64,000 bases of DNA from Diorhabda sublineata (taxonomy: Eukaryota > Arthropoda > Insecta > Coleoptera > Chrysomelidae): contig NC_079478.1 of assembly GCF_026230105.1 (NCBI RefSeq), positions 26,737,653-26,801,652 of the forward strand. Reading direction: 5' to 3'. This document shows, piece after piece, positions 23,170 through 35,538 of the stretch (position 1 is its first letter; each line of letters begins with the position of its first letter). The translations under genes were made by a program, and so were the position numbers. The notes beneath the pieces are model-generated. The model was not told the origin of the DNA, did not search any database, and worked only from the letters and a program-made list of their open reading frames with translations.

Positions 23170-24110
23170 TATCTTGACACTCAATGACCTTTCATTTCCT
23201 TCTTTGACCTCCTAAGAATTCTCTCCGACAAAACGTACATAGTGTTCACCCTACTCTTCTGATTGGTTCATCGCTGACCTACAAAAGTTATCTTGGGTCG
23301 AGAATGTGTTAATTTTTAATACCCACCTGTACTTCATACTCGTTGAGAATGAAAATTTCTTCTCGATAATTTCTTTGAAGAAAGTGAATCTGGTTTGTTT
23401 ATCTACAAAAAGTGTAGAAAACGAATGTAACATTTCTTTTTATTTTGTGATTGTAATAGATGAAAGGTATTACCAGTGGTTTCGTTGTTACATATTTATT
23501 ATAGTGCATATTTCCGTAAGAGAAAATATAATCTACAATGTCGTTGGCAATAGTTTCGAGTGCGTATTAATTATTATTCTTAAAACACACTTGTAATTTA
23601 TAACTATTCATTATCAACAACAATTTATCACCAGAAAGTATAAGAAAAGTTTTGAAATGTTATCTGCATGCAATTTAAACTGTTTTTGCAAAACAATTCA
23701 GAGATTTGGCTTGATATGGATAAGGATTGCTCCAAATATCGATGGAAAACATTTTTTAGATGAATGTAGGTTATTTGAATGTATTAATTTTGTACCATTT
23801 TGATCAATCCTAGATTGGAAGCCTTTATATTTCCTTAGCATATTTTCTACATAATGAATAGTATATAAGAAGACACCCGACTCCAAATAGTGTCATTGTC
23901 TTCTTGATTTTGATACAGTTTTTGATATAGGAAGCAATACATATTAGAAGGTATGTCATTTAACTTTTCTATCAGTAATCACAGACATTGTCCTACCTTT
24001 TTCAATTATAATATATTCTTCCGAACTCTTTCAACCATATTTTCCGAAACGATATTTTATAACAATCTACTTGAGTATAAATTTTCAATAAAATCTTGTA
24101 ATGAATTTAT
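23170..24110. other. intergenic DNA upstream of the Osiris gene
   Basis: No gene supported; the short frames at 23306-23596 and 23698-23886 have no recognisable domain or codon signal. The proximal part may carry enhancers of the Osiris gene. Confidence 0.35.
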
Positions 24111-24169
24111 GTCTCCGTTCAAATAACCTGCGACTTGATATCCGTACAGCCTCATAGATAGAGTGATTT

Positions 24170-24370
24170 CAAATGGTGCCAACGATAGATATTTACTCGG
24201 ACTTAACAGCAGGGCTCACTGCAGAGACTGAATTAAAAATTCTGACTCTGCTTCCTAATTTATCTTTGAATCCGTTTGCCTAATTCGTAAGCACACTTCT
24301 CCAATTTCCGAAATGTTGCACGGCTATCCGGAATGCGGAGCTCGACATTTACCTACCTACTTCAAGTTCA
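24170..24370 (+). mobile_element. Jockey/CR1-like LINE C-terminal relic
   Basis: Reads RYLLGLNSRAHCRD, then a shifted LKILTL-type segment, then FIFESVCLIRKHTSPIS. This is the R.L.G.....CR..F..L.ILTLPSLYIFE..... tail of Jockey/CR1-type LINE polymerases. It aligns closely with 56175-56310 (about 80 percent identity). No other part of the element is here. Confidence 0.6.
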
Positions 24371-24383
24371 GAATTAGTTAATC

Positions 24384-24407
24384 TCAGTTAAGTTAAGTTA
24401 AGTTAAA
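24384..24407 (+). repeat. short AGTTA microsatellite
   Basis: Four perfect tandem copies of AGTTA, directly downstream of the LINE relic. Confidence 0.7.
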
Positions 24408-24409
24408 TA

Positions 24410-25650
24410 CACAATTACTTGATCGATATCATATTTTCTCGCATTCCGCAATTTTTTGAGGGCATATTTACTGGAAAGTGCCTTCTACTTTGTAAACGAC
24501 TTCTATTCTGATAATAATATTTAATTCTGAACATGCTGCATACTGCTTTAATTTTTGCTATTACTATTACCTATAAATTAGTTATTTATTATGGTTTTAT
24601 TCTGTGTATTGAAATTTCATTCCATTTGTTTTATCTTTATTTAGTTATTTCTATGTTTGTTTTTTAGTTCTTACAAACTTTTGTCTACAATTTGTACCAA
24701 TTTTTTGACAATAAAGCATTTCCCTCATGTTTTTAAAATTCCTTGATTCCTCTACATATTACAAAAATCATCAAATATATCAAAGAGCTGTTGCCTTATT
24801 TAGAACAGCAAATAAATTTTATTCCTGGTTCTTTTTGGGTTATTTCAATTGGTTGTAATTACTTCTGTCAGCCAATGGGAGAAATATTTTATATCTGAAA
24901 ACACATTTAATTACATTATATACTGTTCCTCGACCCTTTGCACTTTTCTAAACAGTGAAACCATCAAAATATGCTTCCATGATTGCTACTATCTATAATT
25001 TTTTTTTAAATCATCTAGCAGACAGACGATAGAGGACGTCAAGTCTGGCGAATGGAGAGGATATAGCGACAGTTTATTCCAATTAACTCAATGTTGGGAT
25101 GGGTTTTTGAGCGATATGTTTTTGGATTATCATTTTTATATTGTGAAAATTACGTTTTTTTTTGCTAATTTGCATATAAATTTGCTCCAGAAGGTAAAAT
25201 AATACTATGCGTTTGTCGTTTCGTTAATATGGAAGTAATCGAAGAGCAAAACAGTTTTACTTTCCTTACCTAATCTATATTTGATTATAATTTAAACAAT
25301 ACAATTTATTAGAAAATTTAATCACAAGAACAAGTTCGACATAAAAGCGATCATACTACTGAGGAAATATGGATTATGGAATGGTAGGATTGTAGATAAA
25401 GGTATTTGCAGATTGAAGAACGCAGTGGCACTATTGACAATTTAATGGTGTTATTGACATATACATCCAAGAAAACAGACGTTGTACGGTTAGTAGTTTA
25501 CTCAATTTTGTTAAATTGTTATGTAAGAAATTGCGACCGAACGTATAAACATCAGATGATGAGTAGGCTATTAGAATCGTCTCTATGTAAAGGCAAAATT
25601 TGATATCTCTCAGGATCGTTTGAACAAAAATAACAGTTCAAAATCATATA
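24410..25650. other. intergenic AT-rich DNA
   Basis: No supportable gene, RNA or repeat. Confidence 0.35.
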
Positions 25651-25656
25651 CAGCGT

Positions 25657-26138
25657 GTTCAGGAATGGAGTCGAGGACGTGAAAATAATGATGTGACATA
25701 AGAGAAACTTTCTCATACGACCCTCCGTTTCGTATTTTCAATAAATTATTAAAATTCATAATTTTCTTCAGAATGTCTCTCTATGGGGAACGGTTTCCAA
25801 GGCATCTACAACGATATAAAAATCTACATATCTCCTAAACCGTTAATTTTATCGAGTTGAACAAAGAGAAAGATATCGATTGAAAAATGAATTCTTGCTA
25901 ATTTTATATTGTACATATTGTCCATGTAAAAGTTGTGGATTGTTAACCATTGGGCAGTATCTGGCTCCGGCCTTTAGATAGTGGTGTGGAATTATTTATT
26001 CCCTCAAACGCACTATATGGACATACATGATCATCCATTAGAAATTTGTAACTTTAAATGCATATAATTTAGAAACTAGGGGTTGTATAAGTTTTTTATG
26101 TCACAGCATTATTTTCACGTCATTTTTGGGTCAGGAAG
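25657..26138. mobile_element. MITE-like element with about 65 bp terminal inverted repeats
   Basis: The left end (25657-25725) contains GACGTGAAAATAATGATGTG then ACATAAGAGAAACTT; the reverse complement of the right end (26075-26138) reads GACGTGAAAATAATGCTGTG then ACATAAAAAACTTATAC. The outer ends are GTTCAGGAATGG and, reversed, CTTCCTGACCC. No coding capacity. The length of about 480 bases and long imperfect inverted repeats suit a nonautonomous DNA transposon. No target duplication could be fixed. Confidence 0.6.
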
Positions 26139-26139
26139 A

Positions 26140-28530
26140 GGGTGCTTTTGATTTTTGCACATTGTGGGCTAGAAATAAATGCAACGACATATTTTGAGAC
26201 TTTCAGAAAATGTGGCCTTGTTAATCGAAATAAAATACATGATATGGAGAGAGAGTACATACAAGTTTTCTGACTAATTATACCCACAATCTAAGCATAG
26301 AATTTGATTGATAACAAGTTGATTATGGTCATTTTCACTAAATCAAAAATATTATGGTGCAGAGGTTGTCAAATCAGAGGTAATTCTTTGAAAGTAGAAT
26401 TTGAAGCTACTTAGATGACAGTACGAGAAGTATCTCAATATTTGTGGTTATTAATATATAACTAGGATTGATGTAATTAAAAAGTCTCACTGCTTTATTT
26501 TTAAATTTCAAAACGGTAGTTACTTCTTTATTTTAGTCAACGTAAATGTCTCGAGAAACAGGGACTCATTCTTTTTTCATTCAAAGTATATTCAAATCAT
26601 GATAATTATTAAGTTGATATTTCATCATGGGAACATCAGAAACTAATCAAGGCTTGGAAAATTACCTTTTACAAATCAACTGTACTACTATTAGCTCTCG
26701 ATACAATCAGAGGTGCAGTGACTCAAATTAAACCCAAAATAATTGGAGAAAATTGAATGTAATATTTTTTGTTGTTGTTGTGATTATATTATTCTTCTAA
26801 TGACGTCCCTAGTAGTAGTCAGTGGGTAATCTATTTTCATACAATTTGAATATTCTTCAGGATTACCATCATTAATTTGAGAATATTACAATTTGAATGA
26901 GGTTAGTTAAGTTTTTTGTTGTAGGAATAATTATAAATGGCCTCTGATGTGATATTTCTGATTTTTTTTTGTATCATGACATTGTTTTATAGTTCTTCTT
27001 ACAAGTTTATTGAATAGAATAAGTTTATGATAATATGGGAATCTTCACAACACTTAACAAGACCTTTTAATATGATCTCTCATTTGAAATTGAGTTTATC
27101 AACTATTTTTGTATTGTTCAAAGAGATAAACTTCTTATTAACGTCTTGGGGTCATGATCTAGAGGTGTGAAATCTGATAATTGTGTTTTTCTTCATAAAC
27201 TCAAAAATGAACAAGAGCTGAATTGTTTTTAGAATAACCTTGTATCACAATATCTAATAATATATGATGTTCAGTAAAGAATAAGCGTATTTTTATCACA
27301 GAGTTTTTTATTTGAACTCCACATTGATATTTGAGTTAAAGTAAAAGTTAATAAATTATGTGTCATGTAAATAAACTGTGGGTTAAGTAATTATTTGAAA
27401 TAAAAACTACAAAGGAAGGAACCACTCATCAATAATTCAAATATTCAAATTTAAACAAGTGATTATTGATTTAAACATACATATTCAGTGAATAGTTGAT
27501 AAATTGGCACTTTAAAATAACGGTGAATTTTTTTCGTTGCCTGGGGTTAGCAATCATTTATCACAACTTAAAATGAATAAGATTATATTCAGCATCAACA
27601 AGTGAGACTTAGTGTAGCTCCATGTACTGCTGAAAATGATAAGCAATAAAAAATTACGTAGCTAGAGTTTACAAACTACGTTGGTAGAGGAACCTTTAAC
27701 AAGAGCTACACAATTTCTCGATACACGATCAAACCGAGTGTTTTAAAATGAATAGGGGATGCTGAACGCTTTATAATATTCATTGTAATGAAGTGATATA
27801 TTTTTAACTACTGAGATATGGAAGCTACTCAAACCGTTCTATATAAAACCCTACAACTGTTCAACATAACGAGTGTTTATTACCTGTGTCACGTCGATAT
27901 GCGAGTTCTCCAGCTGCTGCCAGAAATTATTTCAACAGTTGCCTCAATCCTGTTTCAACACAGCAATATCATAGTAGTGGAAGCACATAAACGTGATCCA
28001 TTATGTACGCCTTTTTAAAAATGTGGAAATAACAATCGTAAGATAGGATAACCGTGGTTATCGGGAAGAAATCCTGTCTGTACTCTAATTGCGGTATGAT
28101 AGAGTGACATTAACATACTCTATTCATGAAGAATAGTGATCTTATCCATTATATTCCAACTGAGGAATGAGGCATGATTGTGGAGAATTGAGATAACAAA
28201 TACTAGCAGCAGTTGTTAAATCAAAAAGGCTTTTCTGCCAAAATTTGACTTAAAAACATTCAATTTTCATTCTCACAAAATCTGCGTTCCCATTTATTTA
28301 GTTAGTGGAATTGACACGTAAAACGTGGTATGTAGGCTTTAGAGTCTGTTCAAATTCTGCAGACCATTAGAACGTATTTGTTAGCATCTCCGTAAGACGT
28401 TATAGAAAGTTCTCACGTTAATTAACCTATAATTGTGGTGTTATAACTTTACTATGAACAATGGATTCATATGAATCAAAAAACAAACCTTCAAAATGAC
28501 GATAACGTGAATAGTAAGTGTGTTATATCG
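26140..28530. other. intergenic AT-rich DNA
   Basis: No gene supported. A 66-residue frame at 27818-28018 (HVDMRVLQLLPEIISTVASI) has no recognised domain. Confidence 0.35.
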
Positions 28531-28674
28531 ATTTTTTTTAATGTTGAAATCGTTCGGTTTGAGGTTGGGCTAGGTCATGTAATTGCGAATTACGTTGAAT
28601 TTCTTTCAAAATTTGAAACAAATGTGTAAATTGCCTTAAGGTTTTTCTATTAATATCAATTAACTTCCATTTTT

Positions 28675-30620
28675 TATGCTCCTTCTCCTTTATAACATTT
28701 ATTTTTAAATTCAAAAAGAATACGTAGACTGAATTTATCTTCATACTTCCTTAAATATTAAGTTTAGTGGTCTTACTTTCCCAATGAGCTAGGAAACGAA
28801 ATTTTGAGTATTGATATTTATCACTTAGCGATATATTTGGTTTCTCTAGCATTTATGATTACTTCACAATTCATTATCAATATTTGAATAAGCTCCCCTC
28901 GTTTTCGTCGGCCGATAAGCTACGTCAGCACCGACGATAGCCTGACTGAAGAGTCGTGGAATAGGTACTTTATTTTGTATTATCAATATGTATCATCATA
29001 AAAGCTATGAAAGGCCAGAGGAATTTCCCATTTTTCTTACTATTATAAAGTGTAAATAGTAAATAGTATAGAACAATTCGTTACATTTCGGTCTAATGTA
29101 ATAAATAGTCATTATAAATTTATGAGGATTTCCCAAAATTATGACGAATTTTTAAAAGGGAAACATATTTGTAAACTTATATGGACAATTATATGAAGTG
29201 GAAGATGATGCGTAGGAACAAAATACTCAGAAAAGTTGTGTTGCCTCGTATTTTTAAGTGTTAGCAGCTCTGTTCCGAGTTTATAAAACCTGAAAAAGTA
29301 GTTGCAGCGAAGACGTTCGTTGCGTAAAAATCTAGTTTTGCTTCTAGCAATGATCGTATGAGACATAAAAAATATAAGTGAGAAGAAGAGACTTCTTTCG
29401 ATATAAATAAGTGTAAATTGAGAATACCACAAACACATATGATGTACGTATCATGTTTACCAATAAAATGTGAGTACTTTTATCAAAAGCCTTGAAAATA
29501 ACTGATATAGAATTTGAACTTATCATCTTGATGTTTTTATTTCGTTGATTTCAATAGTCATGAAACCGTTATTTGTGGTAAAATAATTAATCATTGCAAG
29601 GACATCAATTTGGAGCAAGTTGTCTGATGGACCACGAGCAAAACCTACTCCATTTTCATCAACAAACCAACCCTGTGTCGTCAAAATGACGACTATAGCC
29701 AGTAGCATTTTGTCAAACTGCTGCTCTCCTACACAATCGGCGCTGATGGAATAGTACCTATTAATATTAATAAACTTCCAAGGACTTATCATTTTATGCT
29801 TCAAGATATACTTATATACTTTATATTTCTTTATAATATTTACTTTTGAATTCAGAAATAATAAATAGACTGATTTAAGTGCACTTTTTTTCCAATCAGC
29901 TTGGAAACGAAGTTTTATACATTGTTTTTGGTATCTAATAAATTATTTTATGTATATTGATCTGTCTTTCCTTTATGGATCATTGGTAGTTGAGAAAAAA
30001 TAGTTTTCCTTCAAAAACCATTGGAGAAAGTATCTTTTCGTGATACATATATAATTTTAGTTAAACATGTATTTAATTCTAAATAATACTATTTAGGGCA
30101 CAAACAAATTTTAATTAAAATTTATCTATGACTGAATGTTATAATTTTGTTAAGGAAATAGTGTTTTCATCTTCAACATACTATAAAATTTGTATAATCA
30201 AAATTTTAATTTAATATTGGAGACATTAATAAAAATGAGATATGATTCAGTGAAAAACACTTCTAGATAAAAATAGATTTGTTCATAAATCCCGAGATAA
30301 AAATATTAGTTACGCTGGCTTTAATGTGACGTAATTACATTTATACAGCTTAAAGCGGGATAAATGGGATATTTGTTACTTGAGTTTAGCTATATATTGG
30401 ATTTTTCTAGCATTTATTGTTCCTTCACAATTCATTAACAAAATTTGCTTCAGATGTATCAACAAATCAACCCTTTGTTGTCAAAATTGCGACAAATCAT
30501 TTTCATGACATTTCATGATGACAAAGTGCCTAATTGGAACGGATTTCAGTCGATATAAAATATATCCAGACTTTTAATTATATTAATAACACCGATCCTA
30601 TCGCCTCGAAATAAACACCA
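28675..30620 (-). repeat. locally duplicated unclassified repeat with a small reading frame
   Basis: Three blocks share sequence at different offsets. 28680-28745 matches 29815-29875 (CTTTATAA.ATTTA.TTTT.AATTCA then TAGACTGA). 28846-28890 matches 30398-30445 (TTCTAGCATTTAT...TTCACAATTCATTA). 29655-29690 matches 30455-30495 (ATCAACAAA.CAACCCT..GT.GTCAAAAT). A related copy is at 60281-60545. The best-preserved copy (29523-29804) carries a minus-strand frame with ATG at 29709: MLLAIVVILTTQGWFVDENG, then GFARGPSDNLLQIDVLAMIN. The 60 kb copy has a stop in the matching frame. Either decayed duplicates of a small gene or a noncoding repeat. Confidence 0.5.
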
Positions 30621-32925
30621 TTATTCTTGTAAAATTAAGTTTTGTTTATTTTAATTAAAAATATACCTTATTAAAATTTTCCATGTTCCAATGCATGAAA
30701 CATTCAAAATTCATAATATTTTTTATTGCTTATTTGTGAGGATTTATCCAAAGGAATATGGTGCCTATCTATCAATATCGTAAATAATAATTATTACTTT
30801 GATTCAATATATTTTATCTCATTTTTAAGTTGTTATTCCTTTAACCAAAATATATAGATAACTGGGGAATCCTCTGTAGTATCTTTGAGTTGGTGACCTT
30901 TCTAATCTTAGATTGATTCTGACACAAGATCAATTCTGTATTCTTAAAATCATTAATATTCATTGATAATTATAGTGTTTCCATTTCACCCTCGTATAAT
31001 AATATTGATATATTATGTTTCATACTTTTGTTTCTGTTCTTCATATCTACATACTTCTTCATAAAATTCCAGTGAGCATATAAATATTTCAACTTTTTGT
31101 TGGTGTCTATATCATCAATACAATTATTTTAGTTGGCATCATAATAGATTCTCATTAGAAGTTCTCATTAAATTTAGGACTATTGAGGTATCACGAGTTT
31201 CAACAGCTGCATGATTTTTCAATAAAAAATTTCACTTGTCTATCAAAAAATGGGGGCATTGTGAGAAATATTCTCAGTGAGTTGAATAATCATATATCCT
31301 CTGTAGTTAATATTTCAATAAATCAAATAATTGCCAGAGGAAAAATCCGTGATCATACTCATATAATCACAATGTATCAGTTTTAAGAAAACATAGACTA
31401 CTCTTGCATTTACAATTCTCATTAGTAAATAGAATTTTAAATTTTCATATAAACACATCTATATTTGCACTTTGAATGGACCTATGGGTTTAAAAAATGT
31501 TTACTTTATCTGTCACTATGTACTTTTTAAATTCTTCAAACTGACTCAAATTATATAGAAATACAAATATGAAAGGCCGTTTTTCAATATAGAAAAATTC
31601 ATGCATACGGATTATTTATTATAATTCGAATTGTTTTGGGTCAAATTCTAGAAAAATTCAATTCTGGTTGAGCTCAAATTTTGAAAACCTTAGTTGTATC
31701 GTTCATAAAAAGTACAGTAGTAACATAAATTTACATCGCTCGTTCTGTGTAGCGTGCATTTTATCCTGACGTTAATAGTATATATCGAAACATTATATCA
31801 TCGCACGTAACAAATTAAAAAACAACCTGCTCTATAATACAAAGTAAAACTTGAATTGAGGTCAAACATGTGCCCATACACATTTTATGTCTTTGATCTG
31901 TTAACAGCTGCTAGTATTCAACAAAAATTTTAATAATATCTTTCATTTTTGGGGTAGAAGAATTTCTTCGTCAATGAAATAAACATCGAAAGTATGGTAA
32001 TTTGGATATTACTATTCAGGTACATCATACAAAAATAACTCTTGAAAATTAATTTGCTATACAAAACCTCCACATTAGCAGAATGCTTATAAAATTTGTA
32101 ATGAGGCTATCAATTTTTATTTCACTTATTTCACCATTATTGAATGTACAATTGCGTTTCACTTTTACATTTTAAATACTTACAGTTTGTAGATAGATAT
32201 AAACATATATTGTATAAACTGATGAACAAATACAATCTAAATTTTCACAAACAGTAGAAAAATTATGTGAAGACAAAAATGTACTTTCCAATTTCTTTAC
32301 TGGATATTTGAAAAACTAATCAAGACCATAAAATGTTCGGATCGGCTTGAATCTATTTTGTATCTGGGTTATAATGGGAGCTGTAACTAAGTTTCATGTT
32401 ATATGGGATATTGATGAGATAATTCACTCGGAATTCGTTTCGATATTTTAACAATTGATTAAATTTGAGAACTTTTGTGAAGCACTTATGAATCGCGTCA
32501 CCCACCTTGTTCGCAGCTTTATATGTATGTATGATTTATGTAGAATTTTGAAAAATAATATTGAAAAAATGGCGGAAACTACTTTTTAAAATAATATATA
32601 TATTTTATCTACTGAATGCCAAAACCGTATAAGAAAATCCCCCTGTAGCACCACCACTGAATTATAAACACCAACTCGAAAATTTCAAAGAAGAAAGGGG
32701 GTTCTGTGGCACCTTGTTAGAAATGGATTCAATTTCTCTATTCAGATATATATATCAAGTTTTTTGAATTTTGTGCAATCATAAATTAGAAAATTGATGT
32801 TTAAGATGTAAAATGTTAATAATTTCTCCGTCACAAAACTTTACATAGAATGAATAAAAATAAATGTCGCATAATATTTATAATGTATTTTTCAATGAAC
32901 TTTACAATTAAATTGAATGTTCAAA
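30621..32925. other. intergenic AT-rich DNA
   Basis: No supportable feature. Confidence 0.35.
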
Positions 32926-32929
32926 ATGA

Positions 32930-33890
32930 CCAAAGTTTACTTCTTGACAATAAGCGATACAATTTTGGAATTCTCGTACTACATTTTGCATGACATCAAA
33001 GGTTATTTTTTTAATTTCTTCCGTTATCCTAAACTTTAAATCAGCAATATTGTCTGGTCTATTGAAATATATTTTAGATTCTTTATCACATCATAAGAAG
33101 TAATTGAGAGGAGTCAAATTGGTATATCTAGTCAGCCATTCGATCGTTCCACGTCTTCCAATCTACCTATTAGGAAAAAACTCGTTTAAATAATTTCTAA
33201 TTGTACGTTCAAAATGTGGTAGAGCTGCGTTTGTTGGTAGTGAATAGGTCAATATATCTCATTTGGATGATATCTTTGTAATATAGGCATTAAGAAGTTA
33301 ATCAAAAATCTAGATCAACCTCACGATTAACCGTGTCCTCAAGAAAATGAGGGGCCAATAATTTTATTGTTAATGGTACTATCCCAAACGTTCACTTCGT
33401 TAGGATAATGAGTGTGAGCCTCACACATACAGTGAGGATTTTCTCTGTTCCCATCTCTACAGATTTGTTTGTTAACCGTTCCGTTCAAATGAAACGTCGG
33501 TTCGAAAAACTAATTTGTATATATGAACTGCAAATATGCGTTCAATCTGTTCATCATCAATTCACAGAATTCTTGCCTTTTCTCCAGATCATGTTCATTA
33601 AACTCATGAACTAATTGAATTTTTTAAGGATGGTAGTTTTCTTTATACAAAACTCCAAAATAGATGATTTACCTACATCATTGTCGACGGCAAGTTCTCG
33701 AGTTGTCTTATGCGGATTGTCCTCAATCTCTAGAAGTACATCTAACTTTTTTTATTAGTAAATTGAACATTTCCACCTGGTTTCTGTATATTTTTTACAT
33801 GTCCAGGTTCACGAAACTTTTTTTCAATTTTGCTAACTGCGAAACGTGTTGACCAGGGTATTTATTTATCTTTGAGGAAAATTCAAACAA
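32930..33890 (-). mobile_element. IS630/Tc1-type DNA transposon fragment, second copy
   Basis: The minus strand from 33890 aligns with plus 4200-4730: CAACACGTTTCGCAGTTAGC, then GGTGGAAATGTTCAATTTAC, AGATTGAGGACAATCCGCAT, and the RPDNI block near 33060. It codes in broken frames for the same helix-turn-helix, linker and HLNG / DDE start. Frame shifts and stops throughout. No terminal repeats recognised. Confidence 0.7.
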
Positions 33891-34719
33891 AATGAAATTC
33901 ATACAACTTTATCGCTGTTTAATAAGATCTGTCGTTCGAAATTGAACTTTTCAGTGCTAACGTACTCGATGCATTTTCAGAAGTTCGAAGGAGTCACGTC
34001 TAGTGAATAGTGAGAATGTTTAAACAGTACTTTAATTCTGATTCTAGAGACAGCTTTTTAACCTGTGTAAAGGTGCGTAGTATTATAAAAATAGTATGAT
34101 AAAAATGTTTTTTGTGAAAGTCACATCACATTTCTGCTGTTTCTAGAACTCAACACTTTATATCGTCAGAAAAGCACTGGACGTGGTTTCTAGCAGTAAT
34201 ACTTCAGTTACTGAAATAGCAACAAGAAAGTATTGCTGACCAAATATACTTGCAAAGTATAACTAAGTCGGCGACATTGTTCTTTTGTTTATCCAGATAG
34301 TTTCAGCATTGTTGATAGTGGGTGTGCTCAAGATAAAGAAAACCAAAGTGGGCATTTTTTTGTGCAAATCATATGTTTCTATTCACAAATTCAGGCATCA
34401 ACTTTTACTTTATAATCATTGTACATATTTGAATTTTCGATAAGTTTTACTCGTCTAATTCAATTTACTTTGTCTTCCTTGTAACTTACGTAATATTAAT
34501 TGTATGAATTCTAATTGTTAACTAAGTAGCTCTACGTAAAACTAATTTATTATCTCTGTTACTTGGATTACTTAGTGCCAATTAAATACAAAAATATTTT
34601 AATGGAAACGAATGAGTGAATCTTATTCAAAAGAAAAAGTTCTAGATTTCTTAATAAATATTGTTGAAATCCATAGATCTAAGGACAGTTAACATTCAAG
34701 AGTCTTGAGGAGTTTTTAA
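33891..34719. other. intergenic AT-rich DNA
   Basis: No supportable feature. Confidence 0.35.
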
Positions 34720-35102
34720 TTTTTTTCATGTAGAATTGAAGTCCAAAACATGTGATTTGAACGTATCAACCGCTTCTTCAGGTGTAGAAAAACGTTTATC
34801 TTGCAATTTATTTTTCATCTGCGGGAATAAGAAGAAATCATTGGGGGCCAAACAAGGATTGTACTGCGGATGACCCATCAATTCAATGTTTTGTCTGTTC
34901 AAAAACGTTTTTTTTAACTTTCGTGGTGAAAAATGTTTCGTTTTTTTCCAACAAATGCTGGTTTACTATTCATAATTGACTGTTCTACATTGCTCTTATG
35001 GAACGGTAAAAATTAATCGAATTGTTCCGAAAAAGCAAGCTATCATTTGCTTCGAAATGTTTCGTGCGCGAACAAATTTTGTTGGATTTGGCTCGTCTTA
35101 TC

Positions 35103-35103
<1 letters not shown>
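34720..35103 (-). mobile_element. mariner fragment
   Basis: Nucleotide match with 61625-62022: shared GCTTCTTCAGGTGTAGAAAA/GCTTCTTTAGGTGTAGAAAA, AATAAGAAGAAATCATTGGG, GATGACC.ATCAATTC and GTGCGCGAACAA. On the minus strand this is the C-terminal part of a mariner transposase (LAPNDFFLF region). Internally deleted around 34915-34965. Its right edge meets the (TA)n tract at 35104. Confidence 0.75.

Positions 35104-35171
<68 letters not shown>
35104..35171. repeat. (TA)n microsatellite, left of the R1-type LINE
   Basis: An uninterrupted TA run of 68 bases (about 34 units). It ends exactly where the LINE 5' region begins (CTCTAGCTAGG). See 40467-40510 for the right-hand tract. Confidence 0.95.
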
Positions 35172-35172
<1 letters not shown>

Positions 35173-35538
35173 TCTAGCTAGGCTCACATCTCACTCCCAA
35201 GTTGTGATCCTTCCCAAAAACCTTCAAATTTCCCTTTTCTCATCCTCCCCGATGTTATTAGGTTTACGAGGGCTAGGGGCTTCCTCTTTCTATCCTTCTC
35301 AAAAAAAGAAGAAAGAAGAAAGAAGAAAAAGAAAATATGATATATGAGTCAACACAATGAAACAAAGTTTACGGTGCAAGGGAGGGACACCCTAGTACCG
35401 GTCGGTGTAGAGAGTGAGAGAGCGGGCTCTTACCGACCGTCAGCCAACTACCGCTATGCAACCCAAGAGGGCGACTAGGCTGGGCTGCTGGATACTGATA
35501 CTGGAAGAGCTGAGAAAAACCCATTCGAGAAAAGTTCT

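Noticed and set aside
34976..35347. 123-residue plus-strand frame with a run of IY repeats
   Set aside because: It only reads through the (TA)n microsatellite and LINE 5' untranslated region; no domain.
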